From: Flavobacterium buctense
GTDB taxonomy: Bacteria; Bacteroidota; Bacteroidia; Flavobacteriales; Flavobacteriaceae
Length of the DNA: 64,000 nucleotides
Assembly (NCBI RefSeq): GCF_014486695.1
Contig: NZ_JACTAB010000003.1
Location: 186,001 to 250,000, forward strand
Reading direction: 5' to 3'
Position numbers and translations under genes: made by a program. Positions 51,706 through 61,504 of the stretch are shown one piece after another (positions within the stretch are counted from its first letter, which is position 1; every line of letters begins with the position of its first letter). The notes below the pieces were generated by a model. It was not told the origin of the DNA, searched no databases, and was given only the letters and a program-made list of their open reading frames with translations.

Positions 51706-53442
51706 ATGTCAACATACCAATGGTTAGTGTTTTTCTTGATTGTTCAAGTCGTACACGGTTTAGGTACATGGAAATTATACGAAAAAGCAGGAAGAAAAAG
51801 ATGGGAAGCTTTTGTGCCGGTTTACAATGCGATTGTTTTGATGAAAATCATTGGTCGTCCGACTTTATGGACCTTACTCCTATTTGTGCCCATCATCAAT
51901 TTAATCATGTTTCCGGTAGTTTGGGTAGAAACTTTGAGAAGTTTTGGCAGAAAATCAACTGCTGATACTTGGTTAGGAATTTTCACCTTTGGCCTTTATA
52001 TTTATTACATTAATTACACCCAAGAAGTAACTTACATAAGTGACCGTAGTTTAGTAGCAAGCACTAAAACCGGAGATACCATCAGCTCTATCCTTTTTGC
52101 CATTGTAGTAGCTACTTTAGTGCATACTTATGTGATGCAACCTTTTGTAATTCCGTCTTCCTCATTGGAAAAATCATTGTTAATTGGAGATTTTCTTTTT
52201 GTAAGTAAGTTTCATTATGGCGCCAGAACACCAATGACTTCGGTAGCCGCACCGATGGTGCACGACACATTGCCTTTTATAAAAACTAAATCTTACTTGT
52301 ATGACGATGCTAATCCTGAATCATGGAAAAACAAATTACAACTTCCTTTTTTCAGATTTCCAGGGTTTGAAAAAATAGAAAATAGCGACATTGTTGTTTT
52401 CAACTGGCCAAGAGATACTTTATTTCACATGTACAAGCCAGCTGACAGAAGATATAGTAAGCCTACAGACAAAAAAACCAATTATGTAAAACGTTGTGTC
52501 GGAATTCCGGGTGACAGCTTGCAAATCAAAAATGGTGTTGTATTTATCAATGGTAAAGAATTACGATTACCAGAGCGAGCAAAGCCACAATTTAATTTTG
52601 AAATCAAATTAAAAGAAGACCTATCGCAAGAATTTCTTAACCAATACGACATCAAAGAATTTAATGTCCCGCTCAAAATTCAATCCAAGTTATGGGACAA
52701 TACTGTGGTGAAGCAATACCTTGTGAATGAAGGGTATGATTTAACCGAAATAGCTAGAGATTCAACCGATATATTCATCATTGGAGCCATCGATGAAGAG
52801 TTAAAGCAAAAAATGGAACTGAATTATTCCAAAAGATATTTTCAGGCTAACCTAACACAAGAACTATCCGATAAACTTAAGAGCGATTCAAGAGTTGCTT
52901 CGGTAAACCGATATTTAAAAAAGGGTGCCGAAGATGGAATTTTTCCTGATTTCCCTGATGGAAAACCTTCTGTGACTAATACTTGGAACAGTGATAATTT
53001 TGGCCCCATATACATTCCGGAAGCCCGAAAAACGGTTACTTTAAACTTACAAACATTACCGTTCTACAAAATCATTATTTCAGAATACGAGAAAAATGAT
53101 TTGAAAGTAAAAGGCAATGCTATTTACATCAACAACCAAATTGCGACTTCTTATACCTTCAAACAAAACTACTATTGGATGATGGGAGACAACAGAAATA
53201 ATTCCTTAGACGCACGATATTACGGCTATACACCGGAAGACCATGTTGTTGGGAAACCTGTTTTTATTTGGATGAGTTGGGATACAAACGGAAGTGGATT
53301 GAACAAAATTCGTTGGGACCGACTATTCACTACTGTTAGTGGCGAAGGCCAACCGGAATCCTATCTTAAATACTTTTTAGGGTTAGTGGCTTTGTATGTA
53401 TTAGGTGATTATTTCTGGAAAAAGAGAAAAGCAAAAGCATAG
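51706..53442 (+). CDS. lepB: Signal peptidase I, long Bacteroidota form
   Basis: A 578-residue membrane protease that removes signal peptides. An N-terminal four-helix region (about 1-105; YQWLVFFLIVQVVHGLG) precedes a further membrane helix and the catalytic motif QPFVIPSSSLEKSLLIGD, with the nucleophilic serine. NYVKRCVGIPGDSLQI has the general-base lysine, and MMGDNRNNSLDARYYGYTPE is box E. The usual SM after the serine is SL here. A long insert (about 285-440) separates box D from box E, as in other Bacteroidota. Confidence 0.92.
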   Translation: MSTYQWLVFFLIVQVVHGLGTWKLYEKAGRKRWEAFVPVYNAIVLMKIIGRPTLWTLLLFVPIINLIMFPVVWVETLRSFGRKSTADTWLGIFTFGLYIYYINYTQEVTYISDRSLVASTKTGDTISSILFAIVVATLVHTYVMQPFVIPSSSLEKSLLIGDFLFVSKFHYGARTPMTSVAAPMVHDTLPFIKTKSYLYDDANPESWKNKLQLPFFRFPGFEKIENSDIVVFNWPRDTLFHMYKPADRRYSKPTDKKTNYVKRCVGIPGDSLQIKNGVVFINGKELRLPERAKPQFNFEIKLKEDLSQEFLNQYDIKEFNVPLKIQSKLWDNTVVKQYLVNEGYDLTEIARDSTDIFIIGAIDEELKQKMELNYSKRYFQANLTQELSDKLKSDSRVASVNRYLKKGAEDGIFPDFPDGKPSVTNTWNSDNFGPIYIPEARKTVTLNLQTLPFYKIIISEYEKNDLKVKGNAIYINNQIATSYTFKQNYYWMMGDNRNNSLDARYYGYTPEDHVVGKPVFIWMSWDTNGSGLNKIRWDRLFTTVSGEGQPESYLKYFLGLVALYVLGDYFWKKRKAKA

Positions 53443-53448
53443 TTAAAA

Positions 53449-53493
53449 GTTCCGAGTTCCGAGATAAAACTGATTTGCATCCCGAAACTCGCA
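53449..53493. repeat. Short imperfect inverted repeat built from heptads
   Basis: GTTCCGAGTTCCGAG (two GTTCCGA heptads) and CCCGAAACTCGCAAC are inverted repeats with three mismatches in 15, in the gap after lepB. Same design as 48519-48619 but with other bases. Confidence 0.5.
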
Positions 53494-53504
53494 ACCTAAT
53501 CCAA

Positions 53505-54119
53505 ATGAAAAACATCCTAATCCATCCCAGCTATTTTCCATCCGTTAGTCATTTTGTGGCCATGACTCAAAGTGATTTGGTGACATTTGAAATGGATGAC
53601 AATTTTCAGAAACAGACTAACAGGAACAGAATGTACATTTACAGTCCGAATGGAATTCAGTTGCTCAACATTCCTATTAAACACAGTAAAACAGCCCATC
53701 AAAAGACCAAAGAGGTGCAATTGGAAACCGCTTTTGATTGGCAGAAACAACACTTTAAATCACTCGAAGCAGCCTATAGAACGTCGCCTTTCTTCGAATA
53801 TTTTGAAGATGCTATTCGTCCGATATTCGAAAAGAAACACGAATTCTTGATGGATTTAAATTTTGAAACGATGTCGGTGGTCTCCAAATGTCTCGGACTC
53901 GAATTCGACTACAACGAAACCTCAGAATATTTTCATGAAGTGACCGATAAAATTGATTTCAGAAACTTAATTAATGGTAAAAAAGACGTTTCTGAGTTTG
54001 CGCCATATACACAAGTTTTTGGAGAAAAACACGGCTATTTGAACAACTTAAGTATTTTGGATTTATTGTTCAATGAAGGCCGATACGCATTGGATTATCT
54101 TCAGAAGCAACCATTATAA
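53505..54119 (+). CDS. WbqC-like family protein
   Basis: A 204-residue cytoplasmic protein of the WbqC family (IHPSYFPSVSHFVAMTQSDL start, NRMYIYSPNGIQLLNIPIKH, YRTSPFFEYFEDAIRPIFE). WbqC relatives occur in O-antigen and polysaccharide clusters, but the enzymatic role is unclear. I choose the ATG at 53505; an in-frame TTG at 53475 lies in the repeat. The stop codon directly abuts the stop of the converging nuclease-like gene. Confidence 0.82.
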   Translation: MKNILIHPSYFPSVSHFVAMTQSDLVTFEMDDNFQKQTNRNRMYIYSPNGIQLLNIPIKHSKTAHQKTKEVQLETAFDWQKQHFKSLEAAYRTSPFFEYFEDAIRPIFEKKHEFLMDLNFETMSVVSKCLGLEFDYNETSEYFHEVTDKIDFRNLINGKKDVSEFAPYTQVFGEKHGYLNNLSILDLLFNEGRYALDYLQKQPL

Positions 54120-55169
54120 TTACTCGGCAAAAGAAAGTCTGGTCATTATAGGAAAGTGATCGGAATTCTCAAACTTAGAGAAACTATTAAAACTCTTTAC
54201 TTTCATCTTTTTATTGGCAAAAATATAGTCGATTCGCGCCGGATAATATTTGAATTTGTACGTTTGACCAAACCCATTTCCGGCTTCTTCAAAACAATCG
54301 TTCAAATCACCTTTAATGGTACGATAGATATACGAAAAAGCACTATTATTCATATCACCACATATAATCACCGGATATTGACACGCCTTTTTGTGGCGCA
54401 CTAAGATGGCTGCTTGTTGTTCTTGCTTTTTAAAAGCATCCCTAATCCTGCCAAAAAGTTGTTGCGATTTATTTTGATTAATCACTTCAACATGTTCCTC
54501 TATTTCATTGACATCCGGAGAAATTTTTATCGATTGTAAATGGATATTATAAACACGAATAGTGTCTTTTCCCTTTTTGATATCGGCATAAATAATATTG
54601 TTTCCCGCTTCGGGAATTTTAAAATCGCCTTGATTGAATATGGGAAACTTAGAAAATATAGCTTGACCGGTTTTAATTTGTTTGCCTTCCATGAAAACCG
54701 CTTTGTATTTGTATACTCTTAAATCTACTTTGGCATTCTCTGAATATTCTTGTATACAAAGAATATCCGGATTTTGTTCATTGATAAAAGACAAAATGGT
54801 ATCACCGATATGTTCATTCGGAAGCCAATCAAACAAGTTAAACAAGCGTACATTATAGCTCATTACGGTAAAATCTTTCTCTTCTTCCGGCAAGTCATTG
54901 GAAGAAAACTTATAGAATTTATTGATAAAGGTAATGCCCAATAATAAAACCAATCCTGAAAGCATCACTTGTCTTTTTAATTGAAGTAACCAATAAATAA
55001 AAAACAAAGCATTTATGATTAAGAAAAGTGGTAAAATCAAGGTTAAGACCGAAAGTAGCGGAAACAACTTAGGGGCTAAAAAAGGCAACACATAGGCAAT
55101 AAAGGTCAATACAGTCACTACTATATTAAATCCAAAAACCACTTTGTTAAACCACGATAGTTTCTTCAT
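54120..55169 (-). CDS. Endonuclease/exonuclease/phosphatase family membrane protein
   Basis: A 349-residue protein with three N-terminal hydrophobic helices (about 8-85) and a DNase I-like domain. The domain shows VMSYNVRLFNLFDW, PDILCIQEYS (catalytic Glu), IRVYNIHLQSI, PVIICGDMNNSAFSY (GDxN), RIDYIFANKKM and the final SDHFPIMTRLSF (SDHxP). The metal and catalytic residues are all present. Substrates in the family range from DNA to phosphoinositides; the membrane anchor favours an envelope phosphodiesterase. Last gene of a minus-strand run starting at mutL. Confidence 0.87.
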   Translation of the reverse strand: MKKLSWFNKVVFGFNIVVTVLTFIAYVLPFLAPKLFPLLSVLTLILPLFLIINALFFIYWLLQLKRQVMLSGLVLLLGITFINKFYKFSSNDLPEEEKDFTVMSYNVRLFNLFDWLPNEHIGDTILSFINEQNPDILCIQEYSENAKVDLRVYKYKAVFMEGKQIKTGQAIFSKFPIFNQGDFKIPEAGNNIIYADIKKGKDTIRVYNIHLQSIKISPDVNEIEEHVEVINQNKSQQLFGRIRDAFKKQEQQAAILVRHKKACQYPVIICGDMNNSAFSYIYRTIKGDLNDCFEEAGNGFGQTYKFKYYPARIDYIFANKKMKVKSFNSFSKFENSDHFPIMTRLSFAE

Positions 55170-55176
55170 TTACAAT

Positions 55177-56040
55177 TTATTTCCCGGCTTTGAAAAGAAA
55201 CTCTTTCTCTTCAGCAGTTAGGCTGTCATAACCCGATTGACTGATTTTATCTAAAATCTCATCAATTTGTTGCTGGGTTTTGTCTTTGGCAACAATTTTA
55301 CTTTCTCTTTTAACCGTAGGCTTTTTGGGGTTGACGTGTACTTTTTTAAAGGGTGTAGCTTTCTTTGGGCTGAATAAATTAGCAAAAAAATCAATTACGG
55401 AACTCACTATCCGACTTAAATCGGTACCGTTTTGCAACAACTTGATGTAAATATAACCAAAAAAGGCGCCACTCAAATGCGCAATGTGTCCGCCGGTATT
55501 CCCTAATTGTATTTGCAATAAATCCAATAACAAAATAACGCCAGTAATGTGCCAAAGTTTGACATTGCCAATCAACAACAATCTAATTTCCATTAAAGGC
55601 TGATAAGTCGTTGTAGCGACCAACAAAGCCATGATGGCTGCCGAAGCACCAACCATAATCCAGGATTGTCCAAACAGATAAAAACTTAAAACATATACTA
55701 TTCCGGCAAAAATTGCCCCTAAAAGATACAATCCCAGATATTGTTTTTGCGTAAAAAAAGTCAGATATAATCGACTGGCAAAATTCAATACCATCATATT
55801 GAAAAACAAATGCAGAAATCCGTCATGGAAAAAGGCATACGTCAATAAAGTCCACGGCTTGTATACAATAGCCAAAGGTTCAGAAGAAACAGCTAGCCAA
55901 CTCGGATAATCAAAAACGCCCTGTTTAAATTGATAGAAAAACGGTATAGACAACAAGAAAATCCCAACATTCCAATAAATCATTTTATTGGCAATGCCGC
56001 CTATTTTGTATTGAAATTTTATATCCTCAATTATACTCAT
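55177..56040 (-). CDS. Rhomboid family intramembrane protease
   Basis: A 287-residue protein with six hydrophobic helices and a charged C-terminal tail. HLFFNMMVLNFASRLYL is the helix 2 region, MVGASAAIMALL contains the catalytic serine in GxS (the position after Ser is Ala, where most family members have Gly), and HIAHLSGAFFGYIYI carries the catalytic histidine. The lysine-rich tail ends with DSLTAEEKEFLFKAG, a motif often seen at the end of Bacteroidota rhomboids. It is downstream of a second rhomboid gene. Confidence 0.85.
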   Translation of the reverse strand: MSIIEDIKFQYKIGGIANKMIYWNVGIFLLSIPFFYQFKQGVFDYPSWLAVSSEPLAIVYKPWTLLTYAFFHDGFLHLFFNMMVLNFASRLYLTFFTQKQYLGLYLLGAIFAGIVYVLSFYLFGQSWIMVGASAAIMALLVATTTYQPLMEIRLLLIGNVKLWHITGVILLLDLLQIQLGNTGGHIAHLSGAFFGYIYIKLLQNGTDLSRIVSSVIDFFANLFSPKKATPFKKVHVNPKKPTVKRESKIVAKDKTQQQIDEILDKISQSGYDSLTAEEKEFLFKAGK

Positions 56041-56078
56041 AATCTTAATACTATCCTACTGAACACTGACCACTAATT

Positions 56079-56840
56079 TTAATCCCAACGATTTTTATTG
56101 AATGAATTCCTCTTCCAATACCACATCATTATAAATCCGGTTAAAGCACCGCCGACATGGGCAAAGTGAGCCACACCGGTTCCGCCACTACCGAATATTG
56201 AACTGCCTTTGAATCCTAAAAATAAATCGACCGCCAATAATCCAGGCACGAAATATTTAGCTTTAATTGGAATCGGAATAAACATAATCCCTAATTCAGC
56301 ATTAGGAAACATAAAAGCGAAAGCCGTTAATAAACCATAAATGGCTCCGGAAGCGCCAACCGCAGGAACTAAATAACTTGACATCATGTTACTGAAATCG
56401 CTTAAAGGAATAATGTTCTCCCAATTGGTATCGTATTTTCCTTCTGCCAAAGTTTTTAAAACATAAGCTTGGTCTTGACCATTTTCAACTAATAAATTTA
56501 CACCTTGGTGAAAAGTATAATAATTCATTCCCATGTATAATAAAGAAGCACCTATTCCACAAGAAATGTAAAAGAATAAGAATTTTTTTGAACCCCAATA
56601 ATGCTCCAAGGCACTTCCAAAAGAATACAAAGCAAACATATTGAAAAGAATATGCATAAAGTTGGGTATTTTAGCATGCATAAACATACTCGTCAAGGGT
56701 TGCCAGTACCTAAAACTAGGGTTCTCAGGATAATACAAAGAAAACAATTGGTAAGCCACATCGCCTACATAATTGGACCCAATATAAAATATAATATTGA
56801 TAATCAGTAACTGCTTTACAGTTTCGGTCATTCGCATCAT
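56079..56840 (-). CDS. Rhomboid family intramembrane serine protease
   Basis: A 253-residue polytopic protein. HILFNMFALYSFGSALEHYW is the H-x3-N helix 2 motif, GASGAIYGLLTAFAF carries the catalytic GxSG serine, and FAHVGGALTGF the catalytic histidine. The start ATG overlaps the mutL stop (ATGA), so it is translationally coupled to mutL. A few codons further, MRMTE offers a second possible start. A second, more divergent rhomboid follows. Confidence 0.9.
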   Translation of the reverse strand: MMRMTETVKQLLIINIIFYIGSNYVGDVAYQLFSLYYPENPSFRYWQPLTSMFMHAKIPNFMHILFNMFALYSFGSALEHYWGSKKFLFFYISCGIGASLLYMGMNYYTFHQGVNLLVENGQDQAYVLKTLAEGKYDTNWENIIPLSDFSNMMSSYLVPAVGASGAIYGLLTAFAFMFPNAELGIMFIPIPIKAKYFVPGLLAVDLFLGFKGSSIFGSGGTGVAHFAHVGGALTGFIMMWYWKRNSFNKNRWD

Positions 56841-58693
56841 AAGCTGAATTTTTTATCTAAATCTTCCACACTCATCGTGATGAAAGTTGGTTTTTGAAAC
56901 GGCGACACATTCGGTTCTTTGCAAGCAAACAGATTGTGCACCAAATTTTCTTGTTCTTTTTCGGTTAAATACGTTCCGGTTTTAATCGCCAAACTCCTGG
57001 CCATCGACTTGGCAATGGTGTCATTTTGAGAAAAACTATTGTCCGGAATGCCGTCTTGTAAATCACTCAACAACTCTTCCAAAACAATAGAAATCTCACT
57101 TTCGGTCACATTGACAGGCAAACCCGAAATGAGCACATTGTCTTCTTCGATAGCTTCAAAAACAAAACCCGTGTTTTCCAAGGACGTTTTTAATTCGGCT
57201 AACAATTCCACTTCGTCTGAAGAATAAAACAACTGCAGCGGAAACAGCAATTGCTGACTCGAAGCTTGTTTAACGGTCATGCTCGTTAGAAATTCTTCGT
57301 ATAAAACCCTTTCGTGCGCTCGTTTTTGATTGATAATCACCATTCCCGATTTGATTGGGCTGACTATATATTTTTTATGGATTTGGTAAGTGCGCTTGAC
57401 TTCCTGCTCAATTTCATTTTCTTCGAATAAAGAAGAAGTCACCGCCTCATTATTTTCAAAAGTCATTTCGGCAATCTCTTGTCCGGCTTGCTTTAAACCC
57501 ACATACAAGCTTTCCCAACTCGGTTGCGCTTCGGTTTTTTTATAATTGGAAGACGAAGCAAAAGATTTACTCGGCTGTTTGTCTTCCGAAAACGGATTAT
57601 AACTTCTATCGACTTGAATCGTAGGATATTCGGCGTCTTTATTTTGGTATTGATAAGGTGTGTCTAAATTCGGGTCACGGTCGAAATCCAATACCGGCGC
57701 AACATTAAATTGTCCTAAACTGTGTTTGATGGCCGAACGTAAAATCGCATATAATGCATGTTCATCGTCAAACTTAATTTCCGTTTTGGTTGGATGAATG
57801 TTGATATCAATTGTGTGTGGCGGAACGTCTAAGTATAAAAAATAACTTGGTTGCGCACCGTCTTTTAACAAGCCTTCATAAGCCGCCATTACCGCATGAT
57901 GCAAATAACCGCTTTTGATAAATCGATTGTTGACAAAGAAGAATTGCTCGCCTCGGTTTTTCTTTGAAAATTCGGGCTTACCAATAAAGCCTTGTAGGTT
58001 TACGATTTCGGTATCTTCCTTTACAGGCACCAATTTTTCATTGGTTTTACCCGAAAATATATTGACAATGCGTTGTCTGAAATTGGAAATCGGTAAGTTG
58101 AACATTTCACTGCCGTTGTGGTACATCGTAAAATGAATGTTTGGATGCGCCATGGCAACACGCTGGAATTCATCCACAATGTGGCGTTGTTCAACGGTTT
58201 CCGACTTCAAAAAGTTTCTTCTGGCCGGAATATTAAAAAACAAATTCTTCACCGCAAACGAAGTGCCTTTGGGCAAAACTGCCGGTTCTTGTGACACAAA
58301 TTTGCTGCCTTCAATGATAATGTGAATCCCTAATTCTTCTTGATCTTGTTTGGTTTTCATTTCCACATGCGCAATCGCCGCAATAGAAGCCAAAGCTTCT
58401 CCTCGAAAACCTTTGGTGTGTAAAGAAAATAAATCTTCCGCTTGACGGATTTTAGAAGTCGCATGACGTTCGAAACACAATCGCGAATCGGTGACACTCA
58501 TTCCTAACCCATTGTCTATGACTTGTACCAATGATTTTCCGGCATCTTTGATGATGAGTTTGATATCGGTGGCTTTGGCATCGACTGCATTTTCCAATAG
58601 TTCTTTGACTACCGACGCCGGTCTTTGGACCACTTCGCCGGCGGCAATTTGATTGGCAACATGATCAGGAAGTAATTGAATTATGCTCGACAT
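56837..58693 (-). CDS. mutL: DNA mismatch repair protein MutL
   Basis: A 618-residue GHKL ATPase. IAAGEVVQRPASVVKELLEN is the first ATP motif with the catalytic Glu, DNGLGMS the second, and RHATSKI and TKGFRGEALASIAAI the third. The N-terminal domain ends near residue 330 and a variable linker follows (about 340-430). The C-terminal dimer domain begins around YQIHKKYIVSP. The C-terminal endonuclease motif DQHAxHER is altered (NQKRAHERVLYE), so nicking activity is uncertain. Coupled to the downstream rhomboid gene. Confidence 0.94.
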   Translation of the reverse strand: MSSIIQLLPDHVANQIAAGEVVQRPASVVKELLENAVDAKATDIKLIIKDAGKSLVQVIDNGLGMSVTDSRLCFERHATSKIRQAEDLFSLHTKGFRGEALASIAAIAHVEMKTKQDQEELGIHIIIEGSKFVSQEPAVLPKGTSFAVKNLFFNIPARRNFLKSETVEQRHIVDEFQRVAMAHPNIHFTMYHNGSEMFNLPISNFRQRIVNIFSGKTNEKLVPVKEDTEIVNLQGFIGKPEFSKKNRGEQFFFVNNRFIKSGYLHHAVMAAYEGLLKDGAQPSYFLYLDVPPHTIDINIHPTKTEIKFDDEHALYAILRSAIKHSLGQFNVAPVLDFDRDPNLDTPYQYQNKDAEYPTIQVDRSYNPFSEDKQPSKSFASSSNYKKTEAQPSWESLYVGLKQAGQEIAEMTFENNEAVTSSLFEENEIEQEVKRTYQIHKKYIVSPIKSGMVIINQKRAHERVLYEEFLTSMTVKQASSQQLLFPLQLFYSSDEVELLAELKTSLENTGFVFEAIEEDNVLISGLPVNVTESEISIVLEELLSDLQDGIPDNSFSQNDTIAKSMARSLAIKTGTYLTEKEQENLVHNLFACKEPNVSPFQKPTFITMSVEDLDKKFSL

Positions 58694-58794
58694 TCTTTAG
58701 TATTCAGTGTTTTGTAAAGGTTTCAGTTTTTGGGTAACCGAAGTTAGCAAATTTAACGAAAAACTATTGGGATTTTTAGTTAATAATTGGCTAA

Positions 58795-58825
58795 AAATAA
58801 AAAACCTATTCACAATGGAATAGGC
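58795..58825 (-). terminator. Terminator of ribH
   Basis: On the minus strand AGCCTATTC pairs with GAATAGGTT around a short loop, followed by TTTTTTATTTT, 29 bp after the ribH stop. Confidence 0.7.
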
Positions 58826-58853
58826 TTCGATTTTATATTGAAAAGGAATAAAA

Positions 58854-59345
58854 CTACATTGTCTTTCTCCTTAAGTCAGCCATTTTTATCGCGGCGATAG
58901 CAGCTTCCGTTCCTTTGTTCCCGTGAACACCACCACTTCTGTCGATAGATTGTTGTTCGTTGTTATCGGTAAGCAAACAAAAGATAACGGGCACATCGGT
59001 TTGTACATTCAAATCTTTAATACCTTGGGTTACACCTTCGCATACAAATTCGAAATGCATCGTTTCGCCTTTAATCACACAGCCAATAGTAATCACCACA
59101 TCGACTTCTTGGGTAACAATCATTCTTTGTGCGCCGTAAACCAATTCAAAACTTCCGGGTACATTCCAACGAATGATATTATCCGGCAAAGCGCCACAGT
59201 CTAGTAAAGCGGCTTCAGCACCGTTAAACAAACCGTTAGTAATGTGATCGTTCCATTCTGAAACCACTATTCCAAACCGAAAGTCCTTCGCGTTTGGCAA
59301 TGCGTTTTTATCATAGTTGGATAAGTTTTTATTTGCTGTTGCCAT
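58854..59345 (-). CDS. ribH: 6,7-dimethyl-8-ribityllumazine synthase
   Basis: A 163-residue subunit of lumazine synthase, the penultimate riboflavin step. It condenses 5-amino-6-ribitylaminouracil with dihydroxybutanone phosphate. VVSEWNDHITNGLFNGA, NVPGSFELVYGAQRM and TIGCVIKGETMHFEFVCEGV are the substrate and phosphate sites, with the catalytic histidine in the last (HFEFV). I use the ATG at 59343-59345 (MATANKN). A longer in-frame start lies inside the terminator of the upstream gene. Confidence 0.95.
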   Translation of the reverse strand: MATANKNLSNYDKNALPNAKDFRFGIVVSEWNDHITNGLFNGAEAALLDCGALPDNIIRWNVPGSFELVYGAQRMIVTQEVDVVITIGCVIKGETMHFEFVCEGVTQGIKDLNVQTDVPVIFCLLTDNNEQQSIDRSGGVHGNKGTEAAIAAIKMADLRRKTM

Positions 59346-59362
59346 AATGTATTGTTTAAAAT

Positions 59363-59400
59363 AAAAAAGGATTAAAGATACCATCCTTAATCCTTTTTTT
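59363..59400 (-). terminator. Terminator of the TPR protein gene
   Basis: AAAAAGGATTAA and TTAATCCTTTTT are inverted repeats on either side of a 14-nt loop, ending in T on the minus strand, 18 bp after the stop of the TPR gene. Confidence 0.8.
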
Positions 59401-59417
59401 AAATACTTTTTTCTGAT

Positions 59418-60206
59418 TTATTGTGCTAGACCGATCAAAGCATCGATTTGTTGTCCTTCCGGAGTCGTATCGAAATTGTCTTTGATTTCAGTAAAATATT
59501 TTAAAGCTTCCGCTTTATTCCCTGAAGCTAGAGCCGTTTTTCCTGCTTTTAATAAAAACCTTGGTCGAGTAAAATCATTAGTTAGATTAGCATCTGCAGC
59601 TTTTACATAAAAATCTAAAGCTTCTTTTTGTTTGTTTTGTTGTGCATATGCATCACCGATAGCACCTATGGCTAAAGCACTCAAAGTTACATCTTTCGAA
59701 GAAAACTTTTCTAAACTAGCTATTGCTTCAGCATATTTACCTGTATTAAGGTAAGCTATACCAGCCATATAGTTAGCTTGATTAGCAGCATCAGTTCCTG
59801 AATATTCTTCAGCAATTTTGATTACCCCAAATTTACCTTCTGAACCATTTAATACCAAATTAAATAATGAATCTGCTTTTACATCACCATCAACTGCTTT
59901 TTGGAAGTTTTGTTGTGCTGTAAATAACTCATCTGCTGCATTTTGTTGGTTTGGCTCAGCAATAAATTTTTCGTAAGCAAAATAACCTACAACAGCTAAT
60001 ACAACGGTAGCAAGCAAACCTAAAATCACTTTTTGATTTTTCGCAATAAAATCCTCTGCTCTTGAAGCTGACTCATCTAAAGTATCGAAAGCTTTTGCTG
60101 TTGTACTGTCTTTAGCATCAACATTTACATCTTCGATAAAATTATTGTCTAATTTCTCTTCTTTTTCTTTTGGTGATCTATATCCTCTTTTGTTAAAAGT
60201 TGCCAT
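59418..60206 (-). CDS. Tetratricopeptide repeat membrane protein (YfgM-like)
   Basis: A 262-residue protein with a charged cytoplasmic N-terminus (about 1-58), one transmembrane helix (about 60-80; VILGLLATVVLAVVGYFAYE) and a periplasmic TPR domain (about 85-260). Repeats include ANYMAGIAYLNTGKYAEAIA, AIGDAYAQQNKQKEALDFYV and AGKTALASGNKAEALKYF. The layout matches YfgM/BepA-associated proteins that work near SecYEG. That role is inferred from topology only. Confidence 0.8.
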   Translation of the reverse strand: MATFNKRGYRSPKEKEEKLDNNFIEDVNVDAKDSTTAKAFDTLDESASRAEDFIAKNQKVILGLLATVVLAVVGYFAYEKFIAEPNQQNAADELFTAQQNFQKAVDGDVKADSLFNLVLNGSEGKFGVIKIAEEYSGTDAANQANYMAGIAYLNTGKYAEAIASLEKFSSKDVTLSALAIGAIGDAYAQQNKQKEALDFYVKAADANLTNDFTRPRFLLKAGKTALASGNKAEALKYFTEIKDNFDTTPEGQQIDALIGLAQ

Positions 60207-60384
60207 CTATTTTTAATTTAGTGTGCGCAAAAATAAAATTTTTATTCATATTTAAAAGCTATTTTTGTCGATATTTTTGAATAATTTACACCTCTTTACT
60301 TTAAGGAATGGGAATAACTGTAATAAATAACCCTATTCGGCTTATAAATAAGGAGTTTAAACACTAATTTCAAACAAAACCAAA

Positions 60385-61464
60385 TTGTTTTTAAAACGAA
60401 TATCAGTACTCAATTACAAGAATTTTTCAGATGCCACCTTCGAATTTGATGTCAAAATCAATTGTTTCGTTGGGAAAAACGGCATCGGAAAAACCAACCT
60501 ATTAGATGCCATTTATCATTTGGCCAATGGTAAAAGCTATTTCAATCCGTTAGCGGTGCAAAACATCAAACACGGCGAAGAGTTTTTTGTAGTGGACGGC
60601 GAATTCGAAAAAAACGATCGCTCCGAACAAATTCTGTGCAGTCTGAAAAAAGGCCAAAAAAAAATCCTGAAACGCAACAGCAAACTCTACGAAAAATTCT
60701 CAGACCATATCGGTTTTATTCCCTTGGTGATTATTTCTCCGGCCGATAGAGATTTAATCATTGAAGGCAGTGAAACCCGCAGAAAGTTTATGGATAGTGT
60801 GATTTCTCAACTGGACAATGCTTATTTGCAACAACTCATCCAATACCAAAAAATCATCAGCCAGCGCAATGCTTTGCTAAAGTATTTTGCCTTAAATCAC
60901 CTGTTCGAAAAAGACACCTTGAGTATATACAATGAACAGTTGGATATTTTGGGTAAAGCTATTTTTGAAAAAAGACAAAATTTCTTAACCGAGTTTATTC
61001 CGATTTTCAACCAATACCATCAGGAAATCTCGAATTCAGCCGAAACGGTACAATTGGTTTACCAAAGTGATTTATTTGAAAAAGACACTTTAACTTTATT
61101 AGAAGAAAACCTCAGCAAAGACAGGGCTTTACAATACACATCGGTTGGCGTACACAAAGACGATTTGTCTTTTGAAATCGATAATTATCCAATTAAAAAG
61201 TTTGGTTCTCAAGGCCAACAAAAATCTTTTTTAATCGCATTGAAATTGGCCCAATTTGATTTTGTCAAAAAACAAAGCGGTGAAAAACCAATTTTACTTT
61301 TTGATGACATCTTTGACAAACTGGATGAATTCCGCGTGAGCAAAATTATCGCAATGGTCAACAATGAAGAATTCGGACAATTATTTATTTCAGATACCCA
61401 TCCGGAACGGACAGAAAATATCGTAAAAACAACCCATCAGAGTTATAAAATATTTAATTTGTAG
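60385..61464 (+). CDS. recF: DNA replication and repair protein RecF
   Basis: A 359-residue SMC-like ATPase that helps load RecA at gaps. The N-terminus [20 protein letters not shown] is the family pattern, with Walker [16 protein letters not shown] at about 30-44. SVGVHKDDL and the signature [18 protein letters not shown] follow, then Walker [15 protein letters not shown] near residue 305. The start is a TTG at 60385, chosen because the conserved N-terminus begins exactly there and no ATG precedes it. Confidence 0.92.
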   Translation: MFLKRISVLNYKNFSDATFEFDVKINCFVGKNGIGKTNLLDAIYHLANGKSYFNPLAVQNIKHGEEFFVVDGEFEKNDRSEQILCSLKKGQKKILKRNSKLYEKFSDHIGFIPLVIISPADRDLIIEGSETRRKFMDSVISQLDNAYLQQLIQYQKIISQRNALLKYFALNHLFEKDTLSIYNEQLDILGKAIFEKRQNFLTEFIPIFNQYHQEISNSAETVQLVYQSDLFEKDTLTLLEENLSKDRALQYTSVGVHKDDLSFEIDNYPIKKFGSQGQQKSFLIALKLAQFDFVKKQSGEKPILLFDDIFDKLDEFRVSKIIAMVNNEEFGQLFISDTHPERTENIVKTTHQSYKIFNL

Positions 61465-61504
61465 TGTTGTTCTATTTTGTAATTTAGCTGAAAAATTGCT
61501 AAAT

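Noticed and set aside
55177..56840. Two adjacent rhomboid genes as a novel tandem system
   Set aside because: Tandem rhomboids next to mutL are, to my knowledge, a regular core arrangement in Flavobacteriia; annotated but not scored as a finding.
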